A stretch of DNA of 41,186 nucleotides from Salinivenus sp. (GTDB lineage: Bacteria > Bacteroidota > Rhodothermia > Rhodothermales > Salinibacteraceae): positions 1 to 41,186 of the forward strand of contig JAHENZ010000005.1 in the NCBI GenBank assembly GCA_018609755.1, written 5' to 3'. Both the position numbers and the translations under genes were made by a program. The notes below the pieces were generated by a model. It was not told where the DNA came from, ran no database searches, and was given only the letters and a program-made list of their open reading frames with translations. Shown piece after piece: positions 16,669-24,402 of the stretch (the first letter of the stretch is position 1; each line of letters starts with the position of its first letter).

Positions 16669-17628
16669 CTAGGAAATACCGGAGGCCTCAGACAACCACC
16701 GCAGTGCCAACCCATGCCGGAGTTCGTACGGGCTCACGCGAAGGGAGGAGCAATCGTAGTGCTCAAGAATGCGATCGAGCAGGATGATCCCCACCGGAAA
16801 CACGTCCGCCCGTCCCTCCATCGCCTCGGGGTGCAGCGCCCGAATGTCCTCGACGCTCAACGCCAGTAGTCGTTTGCGCCACCGGCGAACGTCGTTGTGA
16901 GAAAGGACAAAGCTCTCACCGTGCAGGGCATCCCACGTGCTGTCCGACCCGGAATGGACGCGTGCAAGGGCCGTGGCAGTGCCCGCCGTTCCGATGAGCG
17001 TCGGATCCGTCCCCACGGAAAGAGTCGAATTCTCGAGTGTCGTGTCGATGAGGTGCTCGACCCGATCCACCTCTGCGGCGGAGGGCGGCTGCGACGAAAA
17101 GCACCGCTCGGTGAGGCGAACACAGCCGACATCGAGGCTCACTCGGTCCGTCATCGCTCCGGTGTAGCTCGACTCGTGCCGGGACGGGTCGGTACCGGAG
17201 ATAAGCTCCGTGGAGCCGCCGCCGACATCCACGATCAGACACGCACCTGCTAGGTCGTCGAACGCCGCACAGGCCGCGGCGAAGCTCCAGAGGGCCTCCT
17301 CGTCGCCGGAGAGAACGTCAACGGACAGCCCAAGGTCGTCCCGGATGCGGTCGAGGACAGCCTCCCGGTTGGTGGCGTCACGCAGAGCACTCGTCCCCGC
17401 GGTCACGAGAGTCGTTGCTTCGTGTGCCTGGGCCGTCTGCTTGTGCTCCCGAAGGGTGGTGAGCAGCCGATCTTGGGCCGCCCGACCGATGCGGCCACTC
17501 CGGTCCACCCCCTCGCCCAGTCGCACGAACCGCTCGGCGGCGTGCAAGCGACGAAGCGTGCCGTCCTCCCACTCCACCACGAGAAGTTGAACCGTATTTG
17601 TGCCAATGTCGATTGTCGCGAGGCGCAT
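16669..17628 (-). CDS. Ppx/GppA-family phosphatase
   Basis: A 319-aa protein of the exopolyphosphatase / guanosine pentaphosphatase family. ATG 17628 gives the classic opening MRLATIDIGTNTVQLLVVEW (phosphate-1 loop). ERFVRLGEGVDRSGRI, VTAGTSALRDATN, LSGDEEALWSF and LIVDVGGGSTELI (phosphate-2) follow. It has the short ~310-aa form with only the two actin-like domains, so it lacks the C-terminal HD domain of long Ppx proteins. It acts on polyphosphate and/or pppGpp (family knowledge); sequence alone does not decide. It lies 46 bp after prmA on the same strand, and that spacer is almost wholly a word repeat and hairpin. Confidence 0.9.
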   Translation of the reverse strand: MRLATIDIGTNTVQLLVVEWEDGTLRRLHAAERFVRLGEGVDRSGRIGRAAQDRLLTTLREHKQTAQAHEATTLVTAGTSALRDATNREAVLDRIRDDLGLSVDVLSGDEEALWSFAAACAAFDDLAGACLIVDVGGGSTELISGTDPSRHESSYTGAMTDRVSLDVGCVRLTERCFSSQPPSAAEVDRVEHLIDTTLENSTLSVGTDPTLIGTAGTATALARVHSGSDSTWDALHGESFVLSHNDVRRWRKRLLALSVEDIRALHPEAMEGRADVFPVGIILLDRILEHYDCSSLRVSPYELRHGLALRWLSEASGIS

Positions 17629-17641
17629 AGTCGGAAGATTC

Positions 17642-17674
17642 CGTATTTCGTATTGCGTAGGGGAACCGTCCCCT
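17642..17674. repeat. CGTATTTCGTATTGCG word repeat with hairpin in the prmA-ppx spacer
   Basis: CGTATTTCGTATTGCGTA (17642-17659) belongs to the same family as 19364-19389 and 19530-19554. It abuts a perfect hairpin AGGGGA ACCG TCCCCT at 17659-17674, which ends at the base next to the prmA stop codon (17675). On the minus strand the order is prmA stop, hairpin, word repeat, ppx. Confidence 0.6.
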
Positions 17675-18514
17675 TCAAGAGACCGGCTCCGTGCGAACAG
17701 CCCACCAGCCGTCTTCCGTCCGTTCGTCATCGATCGTGAACCCCTGCTCGCGGAGCGCCTCCTCCATCTCGGGCCGGTCGCTCATAAGGAGGCCCGATAG
17801 AATCAGGTGTCCGTGTGGGGCAAGGTGAGCCCGGAACGCTGGGAGCATGTCCAAGAGCGGCTGTCGCGTAACGTTGGCGACGATAACGTCAGCTCTCAAG
17901 CCGGAGGAGACAGCGTCAATCGATCCTTCTTGAATCGTGACGGTCTCTGCTACGTCGTTCTGCGCCACGTTCTCCCGAGCATTCTGAACGGCGCCCGGCT
18001 CAATGTCGACCCCTACGACGACAGATGCTCCACGTCGGGCTGCTGCAATGGCGAGCACGCCCGTTCCAGTGCCCACGTCGATCACCGTGTCGCCCGCCCC
18101 CACGGTATCTTCCAGCAACCGCAGCGTGAGCCGCGTCGTGGCGTGATGCCCAGTACCAAAGCTCTGCTTCGGATCGATCCGGAGAACCGTCGCCTCCGCG
18201 TGTTCGTCCGACACTTCCACTGACGTAGGACACAACAGAAACGTCCCCACCCGCACGGGCGCGACGGATGCCTCCCACTTTGCATTCCAGTTGCGATCTC
18301 CTAGGACGCGGATCTCCATAACATCCGAATAGCCGTCGGCCCGCAGCCGCGCCGCCAGTCGTTCGCGGACAGCGCTCGACCACTCGTCGGACGGAATGTA
18401 GGCAATGAGCGTGGCGTCCGTTTGCTGAAATCCAGTTGCCCGGTCGGCCAGTATCCCAACGTAGCGGTCGTGCTCCAGGGAAGGAACGGACAGCGTCACT
18501 TCAATCGTGTCCAT
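17675..18514 (-). CDS. prmA: Ribosomal protein L11 methyltransferase
   Basis: A 279-aa SAM-dependent enzyme that trimethylates ribosomal protein L11. It has an N-terminal substrate-binding domain (1-~65), a linker with NWNAKWEASVAPVRVG, and a catalytic domain with the PrmA-specific IDPKQSFGTGHHATTRL (113-129), motif I VIDVGTGTGVLAIAA (144-158), GVDIEPGAVQNARENV and DVIVANVTRQPLLDM (an N-[V/I]-x-R variant of the NPPY-like motif). The length is slightly short of E. coli PrmA (293 aa), as usual in Bacteroidota. It lies between ubiE and ppx on the same strand. Confidence 0.93.
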   Translation of the reverse strand: MDTIEVTLSVPSLEHDRYVGILADRATGFQQTDATLIAYIPSDEWSSAVRERLAARLRADGYSDVMEIRVLGDRNWNAKWEASVAPVRVGTFLLCPTSVEVSDEHAEATVLRIDPKQSFGTGHHATTRLTLRLLEDTVGAGDTVIDVGTGTGVLAIAAARRGASVVVGVDIEPGAVQNARENVAQNDVAETVTIQEGSIDAVSSGLRADVIVANVTRQPLLDMLPAFRAHLAPHGHLILSGLLMSDRPEMEEALREQGFTIDDERTEDGWWAVRTEPVS

Positions 18515-18622
18515 GAGGGCCGATTGTACCGATCCGTGAGGAGAACCATCGAGGATCGTCTCTTCTCAACCGGGGCCCCGTGCACTCGGAAGACGGTTTA
18601 GACCCTTTCGCCCGGATGGGGA

Positions 18623-19354
18623 CTACTCCGGGACGGTCCCGCGATAAAGCGAGGCGATGCCGAAGGTGAGGGGCTCCCAGAGGAGTTCGCCGAAGCCACT
18701 GTCGTCCATACGGTTCAGAAAGTCGGTCCCATCCGGGAACTTCGCCACCGAGTTCGGCAGGTACTCGTACGCCCCCTGGTCTGGGCTCAACGTGCCCCCA
18801 ATCCGAGGAAGGATGTGACGGCTATACCAGCTGTAGAGTTGCTTGATCGGAAACGTGCGCGGCCGACTGAATTCCAGTACGACCAGCCGCCCGCCGGGTC
18901 GCAGCACACGCCGGATGCCTCGAAGTCCGGCATTCAGGTCTTCGAAATTCCGCACCCCAAACGCCACCATCGCAGCATCGAACGACGCATCGTCGAATGG
19001 GAGATCCTGAGCGTCGCCCTGCACCAACGAGATGCGCGGCGAAAGGCCGAGCCGATCGAGCTTCTTCCGTCCGTAGTCAAGCATTTCGGCGGAGAGGTCT
19101 ACCCCGATTACGTCGCGAGGATGGAGCATGCGCTCCGCCTTAATGGCGAGGTCCGCAGTGCCGGTGGCCACGTCGAGCACACGGGTTGGCTGTTCGTCCG
19201 TCAGCAGGCGAACGGCCCGAGAGCGCCAGTACTGGTCGATTCCAAAGCTCAGGACCCGGTTCAACAGGTCGTACCGCGGGGCAATGCTGTCGAACATCTC
19301 CTCCACCGCGTCCGCCTTGCCCTCAACCTCACCAATCGGGGGATGATCGGGCAT
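18623..19354 (-). CDS. ubiE: Demethylmenaquinone methyltransferase (UbiE/MenG)
   Basis: A 243-aa methyltransferase performing the last C-methylation of menaquinone (or ubiquinone) synthesis. ATG 19354 gives MPDHPPIGEVEGKADAVEEM, then the family signature FDSIAPRYDLLNRVLSFGIDQYWR (21-44), motif I VLDVATGTADLA (59-70), GVDLSAEMLDYGRKK and the second signature VAFGVRNFEDLNAGLRGIRRVLRPGG. The C-terminus GGTLSPDQGAYEYLPNSVAKFPDG is also typical. The frame stays open to 19582 but the extension is word-repeat sequence, not conserved protein. The downstream gene is prmA. Confidence 0.94.
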   Translation of the reverse strand: MPDHPPIGEVEGKADAVEEMFDSIAPRYDLLNRVLSFGIDQYWRSRAVRLLTDEQPTRVLDVATGTADLAIKAERMLHPRDVIGVDLSAEMLDYGRKKLDRLGLSPRISLVQGDAQDLPFDDASFDAAMVAFGVRNFEDLNAGLRGIRRVLRPGGRLVVLEFSRPRTFPIKQLYSWYSRHILPRIGGTLSPDQGAYEYLPNSVAKFPDGTDFLNRMDDSGFGELLWEPLTFGIASLYRGTVPE

Positions 19355-19363
19355 CTTGGCCTC

Positions 19364-19554
19364 TGTATTTCGTGATGCGTATTGCGTACGAGCAACCGAT
19401 CGCATAAAATGCACACCGCCCCTGGAGGCTCCGAGGTTCTGGCCGAAAGGATGGGAAGAAATGAACAGAACTCGAAAGGATCTCCCCGCACATTCGTCTT
19501 TCCTTCGATCCCCCGGCTCAGAAGACCCCTCACGAAATACACAATGCGAAATAC
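19364..19554. repeat. Inverted pair of CGTATTTCGTATTGCG word repeats in the pfkA-ubiE spacer
   Basis: TGTATTTCGTGA at 19364-19375 is repeated inverted as TCACGAAATACA at 19530-19541. Each copy is extended by related words (GCGTATTGCGTACGA on the left; GCGAAATACG on the right). About 154 bp separates them. This 257-bp spacer contains no convincing gene and forms the ubiE leader. Confidence 0.6.
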
Positions 19555-19611
19555 GTCCCTTTCGGCAGAGGCATGGTACCAACGAAATTGAAGAAGCCGA
19601 GACTCAGCCTC

Positions 19612-20595
19612 TCAGCTCAGAATCTGCGTCAGCTTCAACAGGTCGTAGTCAATGGACTTTCTACGGCCGTAGACGTTGCGGAGGGGAGTGAGCTTCGTTT
19701 CACCGTTCACGAGTCCTACCATGACGTCCGAGTGGCCGTCGAGCAGTGCTTCGACGGCGGCGACCCCAAGGCGACTGGCGAGCACGCGGTCGCCGGCCGT
19801 GGGCGACCCGCCGCGCTGGGTGTGGCCGAGAATCGTAGAGCGCAGGTCAATGTCCGAAAATTCCGGATCGTCGCGGAGCGCCTGTTCGATGCCACGGGCC
19901 CCTCCAAGCTCATCGCCCTCTGCCACCACGACGATCGTCGAGCGCCGCTGGGCAGACATGAGCGAGAGGATGCGCTCTTTCACCATGTCCATCTCCGTGA
20001 TCGTCTCCGGAATCAGGATCAGCTCTGCCCCCCCACCGATGCCGCTATTGAGTGCGATGAAGCCGGCGTCTCGTCCCATAACCTCCACTAGAAAGAGGCG
20101 GTTGTGGGCATCGGCCGTGTCGCGCACCCGGTCGATGTTTTCGATAGCGGTGTTGAGCGCCGTGTCGTAGCCGATGGTGGCGTCAGTGCCGTAGAGGTCG
20201 TTGTCGATGGTGCCCGGCGCCCCAATGACGGGAAACTCGTGTTCCTCGTGCAGCTTCGAAGCCCCCCGAAAGGTCCCATCGCCCCCGATGGCCACGAGAG
20301 CATCGATTTTGGCCTTGCGCAATTGCTGGGCCGCTCGGGCGCGCCCCTCTTTGTGCATAAAGTCTTCCGAGCGGGCACTCTTGAGCACAGTGCCGCCCGT
20401 CTGTACGATGTGCGAGACCGACCGGCGATCCATTTCCACGTAATCGCCCTCAATCATGCCTTCGTAGCCGCGCCGGATGCCGGTCACGTCGAGGTCGTTG
20501 CTAAGAGCGGTGCGCACGACGGCTCGGAGGCACGCATTCATGCCGGGGGCATCGCCCCCACTGGTGTACACGCCGAGGCGCTGAATGTCCTGCAT
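19612..20595 (-). CDS. pfkA: 6-phosphofructokinase (ATP-dependent type)
   Basis: A 327-aa glycolytic enzyme phosphorylating fructose 6-phosphate. Motifs are GVYTSGGDAPGMNACLRAVV (8-27), IGGDGTFRGA (103-112), PGTIDND (127-133, with the catalytic Asp), VEVMGRDAGFIAL, EGDELGGA and the product-site LGHTQRGGSPTAGDRVLASRLG. Gly in GGDG and Gly in PGTIDND are the ATP-type residues; PPi-dependent enzymes usually have Asp and Lys there (family knowledge). Size is that of the bacterial allosteric tetramer. It is upstream of ubiE on the same strand, separated by the repeat-bearing spacer. Confidence 0.95.
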   Translation of the reverse strand: MQDIQRLGVYTSGGDAPGMNACLRAVVRTALSNDLDVTGIRRGYEGMIEGDYVEMDRRSVSHIVQTGGTVLKSARSEDFMHKEGRARAAQQLRKAKIDALVAIGGDGTFRGASKLHEEHEFPVIGAPGTIDNDLYGTDATIGYDTALNTAIENIDRVRDTADAHNRLFLVEVMGRDAGFIALNSGIGGGAELILIPETITEMDMVKERILSLMSAQRRSTIVVVAEGDELGGARGIEQALRDDPEFSDIDLRSTILGHTQRGGSPTAGDRVLASRLGVAAVEALLDGHSDVMVGLVNGETKLTPLRNVYGRRKSIDYDLLKLTQILS

Positions 20596-20667
20596 AGGGG
20601 TGCGGTGTAACGAATCAATAAGGATCCAACGAAGGAGGAGAGTGGGCAGACGGAAATCCGCTCCGCG

Positions 20668-21615
20668 TTACTGCCCAACTTGGGGACGGGCTATCACGAT
20701 ACCGATTTGATGATCGATCTTCTGAACGTACCGTTGAAGATCGGGCGAAACCATGACGCCGTCGGAGAGGGACGCGTGGAGAAGCCCCCGTCCTCCATCC
20801 TCGTGGGCGTAGACGAGGCCGGTGTGGGCCACGTCGAGCCCGTCGATGGAGGTCGCCAGGGCCACGACGTCGCCGGCCTGCAGCTGGTCGTAGACGGCCC
20901 GGATCGAATCCTGCGGGACGAAGGACACCGGCCGCTCCTGCTGCTGCGCGCGCAAATTCTGCTCCATCTGCTGGACGCAGGCGTAGAGGCTGTCGTTCGT
21001 CGCGAATTTGTCGTAGTCCGAGCGGTGCGTGCTCATAAAGTCGAGCGTGTCCGTCATGCGGCGCCCGCCGAGCTCGTCGTCGATCCGTTCCACGATGCCC
21101 TGATCCTCGTTGTCGGCCAGCCACTCGGTAAAGTAGTGCAGACGGCTGCAGTAGCCCTGCATGGTGCCGTCCCGGTAGCGCTGCTCGGCCAGGCGGCGCG
21201 CAAAGCCGGCGTAGGTCGAATCGCCCGCCATCGCCCCGCGCGCCATCGCCAATGTCGTCTCGACGAAGGTCACGCAGTCGAAGCCATCGAGCCGCACGAC
21301 GAGCGTCTCGGTGGCCGGCTCGTCCAACGTGCCGGCGAGGTAGGGCCGCCCCTGAAACTGGAGTCCGATCTCTTGCATGAGCGCCCCGACGGACGAGACG
21401 TCCGCCCGGTGCGCCATCGCGTGCTGCATGACGCTCGCAAACTGAGCAGCCGTAGCCGAGTCCGGGGGAATCAAGACGCTGTCGGGAAGCGACGCGGAGG
21501 ACGAGGAATCGGGAGTAGCAGTGCCCGCCGACGACGCGTCCGACGCGGGCTGGCAGCCACTCATCCCCCCGAAAAGCCCAATAAGGACGAGGAGGAGGCA
21601 GAACGAACGGACCAT
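20668..21615 (-). CDS. DUF1460 lipoprotein (putative amidase/NlpC-like cysteine hydrolase)
   Basis: ATG 21615 gives a 315-aa lipoprotein precursor: signal MVRSFCLLLVLIGLFGGMSGC with Cys21 lipidated, a Ser/Ala/Asp linker (22-50), then a DUF1460 domain. Catalytic-looking features are LDGFDCVTFVET (Cys114), LHYFTEWLADN, GDVVALATSIDGLDVAHTGLVY (His) and LLHASLSDGVMVS. DUF1460 proteins are N-acetylmuramoyl-L-alanine amidase-like enzymes with an NlpC/P60-type fold (family knowledge), so peptidoglycan turnover or recycling at the envelope is likely. Longer frames upstream would overlap the spacer to aat and read as non-conserved. Confidence 0.85.
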   Translation of the reverse strand: MVRSFCLLLVLIGLFGGMSGCQPASDASSAGTATPDSSSSASLPDSVLIPPDSATAAQFASVMQHAMAHRADVSSVGALMQEIGLQFQGRPYLAGTLDEPATETLVVRLDGFDCVTFVETTLAMARGAMAGDSTYAGFARRLAEQRYRDGTMQGYCSRLHYFTEWLADNEDQGIVERIDDELGGRRMTDTLDFMSTHRSDYDKFATNDSLYACVQQMEQNLRAQQQERPVSFVPQDSIRAVYDQLQAGDVVALATSIDGLDVAHTGLVYAHEDGGRGLLHASLSDGVMVSPDLQRYVQKIDHQIGIVIARPQVGQ

Positions 21616-21652
21616 GGCGGGAGAAATGTGAGAGACTAGAAACACGTGCATT

Positions 21653-22366
21653 TCACCCATTCGTCCGGCCCTCGTTTCCCTCCGTTGGGGGAGACCCTGC
21701 AAATTCTGCAACGGGCCGATCCAACGCCGCAGCGTCGGCGTCCGAAAGCGGCCACCACGTCGGGGATTCTCGAAGGGCCTCGTCTAGGCGCTGCATGTAC
21801 TCGGATCGTGGAATTTCCTCCACGCCGAACCGCTTCAGGTGTTCGGTCGAGTACTGCGTGTCGAGGAGCGTGTACCCACCCGCACGGAGTTGTCGCACGA
21901 GGTGGACGAGCGCGACTTTTGAGGCGTTGCTGACCTCGAAAAACATCGACTCCCCGAAAAAGGCCCCACCCAAATCCACCCCGTACAGCCCTCCGGCTAG
22001 GGTGTCGTCCTGCCAGCACTCAACGCTGTGAGCGTGCCCCTGTTCATGCAACTCGGTGTACGCGTCAATGATGCGGGCCGTGATCCACGTCCGGTTGCGG
22101 TCCGCACAGGCCCGAATGACCTGCTCGAACACCCGGTCGCTCGTAACCGAAAACTCGCGTCGACGCACCCGACGGCGGAGGTTGTGGGGAACGTGAAACT
22201 CATCGAGCGGCAGGTGCGCGCGTGGGTCGGGCGAGTACCAGCGGACGGTGCCCGTGCGGTCGTCTCCCATCGGAAAGATACCGCTGGCATAGGCCCGAAT
22301 CAGGACGTGGGGCGTGAGGCGGAAATCGTCGGACACGGAGGCTCGTCGCGGTGGTGAAATGAGCAT
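21653..22366 (-). CDS. aat: Leucyl/phenylalanyl-tRNA-protein transferase
   Basis: A 237-aa enzyme that adds Leu or Phe from charged tRNA to N-terminal Arg/Lys of proteins, marking them for ClpS/ClpAP (N-degron pathway). Family motifs are LIRAYASGIFPMGDD, VRWYSPDPRAHLPLDEFHVP, WITARIIDAYTELHEQGHAHSVE, LAGGLYGVDLGGAFFGESMF, and LLDTQYSTEHLKRFGVEEIPRSEYMQ. All core blocks of the GNAT-like Aat fold are present at the usual length. It starts at ATG 22366, directly after a stem-loop. A 37-bp spacer separates it from the DUF1460 gene. Confidence 0.95.
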   Translation of the reverse strand: MLISPPRRASVSDDFRLTPHVLIRAYASGIFPMGDDRTGTVRWYSPDPRAHLPLDEFHVPHNLRRRVRRREFSVTSDRVFEQVIRACADRNRTWITARIIDAYTELHEQGHAHSVECWQDDTLAGGLYGVDLGGAFFGESMFFEVSNASKVALVHLVRQLRAGGYTLLDTQYSTEHLKRFGVEEIPRSEYMQRLDEALRESPTWWPLSDADAAALDRPVAEFAGSPPTEGNEGRTNG

Positions 22367-22402
22367 TCTCGCTGACGCGTCAAACTATGCTGTGCAGCGA
22401 GA
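22367..22402 (-). promoter_or_regulatory. Stem-loop abutting the aat start codon
   Basis: TCTCGCTG (22367-22374) and CAGCGAGA (22395-22402) are perfectly complementary over 8 bp with a 20-base loop. In the minus-strand mRNA the stem ends on the base before the aat AUG and covers the RBS region, so it could lower translation. Seen in sequence; function inferred. Confidence 0.35.
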
Positions 22403-22559
22403 GTTTAGGGTTTCACTTCGGTTGATTGCACCTTTCTTTTCAAGATGTACGAGATGTGCTCCCTGTCCATTTTGGGAGTGTGTCATGAGTTCATGAGTCA
22501 CGAAGGATACACTGGAAGCACTCTGCCCGTACTCTGCGTTTCCTCAGCCCCTTTCGTCT

Positions 22560-23069
22560 ATGGACACGCCCAACTACCGCGCTATCGTCGGCGATCGATC
22601 GTTTGACCTGTCCTTTGAAGAGGATTACGTGGTCGTGGACGGCGAGGCGAAGCCCTATTCCTTCGAGGTCCTACGGGACGGCTACGTCTCGCTCATCGTC
22701 GATGGCGTGAGCGTGCCGGTGTCGGTTGAACCGGGGGCTGACGGCCGCATGCAGGTGACCATTGCAGGGCAGCGAACGGAGGTGCAGGTGAAGGACGAGC
22801 GAGACCTGCTGGTCGACGCGTTTGGACTGGACGCCGGTGCGGCCGCGGGCGGTGAAGTACGGGCGCCGATGCCGGGCCTCGTAATCGACCTTCTCGTGGA
22901 GGAGGGGGATACGGTGGAGGCTGATCAGGGCCTGCTCGTGCTGGAAGCCATGAAGATGGAAAACGAACTCAAGGCCCCCTCCGGCGGCGTCGTGGGAACG
23001 ATTCACACAAAGAATGAAGAAGCCGTCGACAAAAACGATCTGCTCGTCGAAATCGAGCCAGCTGACTGA
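22560..23069 (+). CDS. Biotin/lipoyl carrier protein (acyl-CoA carboxylase BCCP-type subunit)
   Basis: A 169-aa protein with a C-terminal biotinyl domain (about 98-167): APMPGLVIDLLVEEGDTVEADQGLLVLEAMKMENEL, with the biotinylated lysine Lys132 in EAMKMEN. The N-terminal ~90 residues form a beta-rich leader (YRAIVGDRSFDLSFEEDYVVVDG) as in the carrier subunits of propionyl/acetyl-CoA or oxaloacetate-type carboxylases. It carries CO2 between a biotin carboxylase and a carboxyltransferase, neither of which is encoded nearby. It is followed 47 bp downstream by an SDR gene on the same strand. Confidence 0.9.
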   Translation: MDTPNYRAIVGDRSFDLSFEEDYVVVDGEAKPYSFEVLRDGYVSLIVDGVSVPVSVEPGADGRMQVTIAGQRTEVQVKDERDLLVDAFGLDAGAAAGGEVRAPMPGLVIDLLVEEGDTVEADQGLLVLEAMKMENELKAPSGGVVGTIHTKNEEAVDKNDLLVEIEPAD

Positions 23070-23116
23070 ACGTGTAGAATTGAAGAGAAGCGTTTTTCTC
23101 AACAACGGAGTCTGGA

Positions 23117-24121
23117 ATGGCGGAAAACGATACAGTTCTCGTGACGGGAGCCACCGGATTCATCGGATCGGTGCTCACCCGTCAACTGGTGGAGAACGAC
23201 GCCAACGTCCGCATTTTTCGGCGGGAGACGTCTTCGTTGGACTTGCTGGGCGATACGGCCAACGACGTGGAGCACGCAGTGGGAGACCTGACCCACGCCC
23301 GCAGCCTCTACGACGCCATGACGGGCGTGGACCGCGTCTTTCATGTGGCGGCCAAGGTGAGCTTTGCACCCGGCGACCGGCAGGCGCTCCGGCGCGTCAA
23401 CGTAGACGGCACCGCAAATGTCGTGAACGCTGCTCTGCACGCCGAGGTGGATCGTCTCGTACACACCTCCAGTATCGCCGCACTGGGACGGCCGCGCACC
23501 CCGGAGACTCCCATCGATGAGGAGACGCCCTGGGAGGATGCCCCTCACCGGACGGCCTACGCCCAAACGAAGCGGCAGGCCGAACTTGAGATCCATCGTG
23601 GCATCGCGGAGGGACTGGACGCCGTGCTCGTCAACCCATCGCTGGTCTTCGGCGTCGGAAACGCCACCACTAACACCCGACGGATCGTCGACGCGGTACG
23701 GAGCGGCTGGATGGTGGCCGTGCCCCCCGGGGGATCGAACGTCGTCGACGTCCTGGATGTGGCGGCCGGCCACCGCGCCGCCATGACAAACGGGAAAACC
23801 GGCCAACGGTATATTCTGGGAGGAGAAAATCGGAGCTGGATGGAAATTGCCACGCTCCTCGCAGAAGCGTTCGACGTAGCTCCCCCTCGCTATACTGTGC
23901 CCGGCCCCCTCCTTCGCGCCGGATCCGTCTTGACCGAAACCCTGGCGACCCTCACTCGCACCCAGCCTCTTCTCTCTCGCGAAACGGCCCGCACGGCGTC
24001 TCACACCTACCGCTTCGACAACACGCGGGCTCGGTCTGAACTGGGCTGTCACTTTCGCCCCTTCAAAGACACCGCCCACCGGATCGCGCAAGCGCTCATC
24101 GGAGCGAACTCCTCCCCGTAG
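23117..24121 (+). CDS. NAD(P)-dependent epimerase/dehydratase family (extended SDR)
   Basis: A 334-aa extended short-chain dehydrogenase. The N-terminal Rossmann motif VLVTGATGFIGSVLTRQL binds NAD(P); VGDLTHARSL and VHTSSIAALG follow, and the catalytic pair is Tyr-x-x-x-Lys in YAQTKRQAELE. NPSLVFGVGN and the C-terminal substrate domain resemble dihydroflavonol-4-reductase/HpnA-type proteins, which act on sterol, hopanoid or flavonoid-like ketones. The true substrate is unknown. It is probably co-transcribed with the biotin carrier gene, though a functional link is not obvious. Confidence 0.87.
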   Translation: MAENDTVLVTGATGFIGSVLTRQLVENDANVRIFRRETSSLDLLGDTANDVEHAVGDLTHARSLYDAMTGVDRVFHVAAKVSFAPGDRQALRRVNVDGTANVVNAALHAEVDRLVHTSSIAALGRPRTPETPIDEETPWEDAPHRTAYAQTKRQAELEIHRGIAEGLDAVLVNPSLVFGVGNATTNTRRIVDAVRSGWMVAVPPGGSNVVDVLDVAAGHRAAMTNGKTGQRYILGGENRSWMEIATLLAEAFDVAPPRYTVPGPLLRAGSVLTETLATLTRTQPLLSRETARTASHTYRFDNTRARSELGCHFRPFKDTAHRIAQALIGANSSP

Positions 24122-24245
24122 TGTCCCCTCGATGAGAGGAATCAGGTCCCCCAATCTGGGCCTGAACGAGACACAAAGAGGTTTCAATCAATCGTCATCG
24201 CGCACTCCGAACGTCACGCAGAGGCAATCACGTTTACAGCCTCGT

Positions 24246-24271
24246 ATATTGACTGACCAGTCAGTCAATAT
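24246..24271. promoter_or_regulatory. TetR-type operator palindrome
   Basis: ATATTGACTGAC (24246-24257) and GTCAGTCAATAT (24260-24271) are perfect 12-bp inverted arms around a 2-base centre. Long near-perfect palindromes of the TGACTGAC..GTCAGTCA form are typical operators of TetR-family repressors that control RND pumps (family knowledge). It lies 131 bases upstream of the tetR start, in the only long promoter region of the efflux operon, so autoregulation and control of the pump genes is likely. Confidence 0.75.
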
Positions 24272-24329
24272 CCATCATGTGCTCTTTAACATTGATTCTT
24301 TCTGTCTTCGCATTCAATCCTGAACTTTT

Positions 24330-24382
24330 CGTCAGTAAGTGACTTTACCGTCAACCGATGACTCGATGGTCACCTACTGACG
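24330..24382. promoter_or_regulatory. Second inverted repeat in the tetR leader
   Basis: CGTCAGTAAGTGAC (24330-24343) and GTCACCTACTGACG (24369-24382) are complementary at 13 of 14 positions with a 25-base spacer containing an alternative ATG (24358). The arms share GTCAGT with the upstream operator. It may be an mRNA hairpin or a pair of weaker repressor half-sites. Confidence 0.4.
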
Positions 24383-24402
24383 CCTCGTCCACTTTTCGAC
24401 CT

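Noticed and set aside
19355-19582. Upstream extension of ubiE and similar extensions of ppx and DUF1460 frames
   Set aside because: The added residues translate intergenic word repeats (QYASRNTEA-like text), not conserved protein.
24122-24245. CRISPR-like or attachment-site repeats in the larger spacers
   Set aside because: No regularly spaced direct repeats, no tRNA-linked duplications and no integrase or cas genes were seen anywhere in the window.
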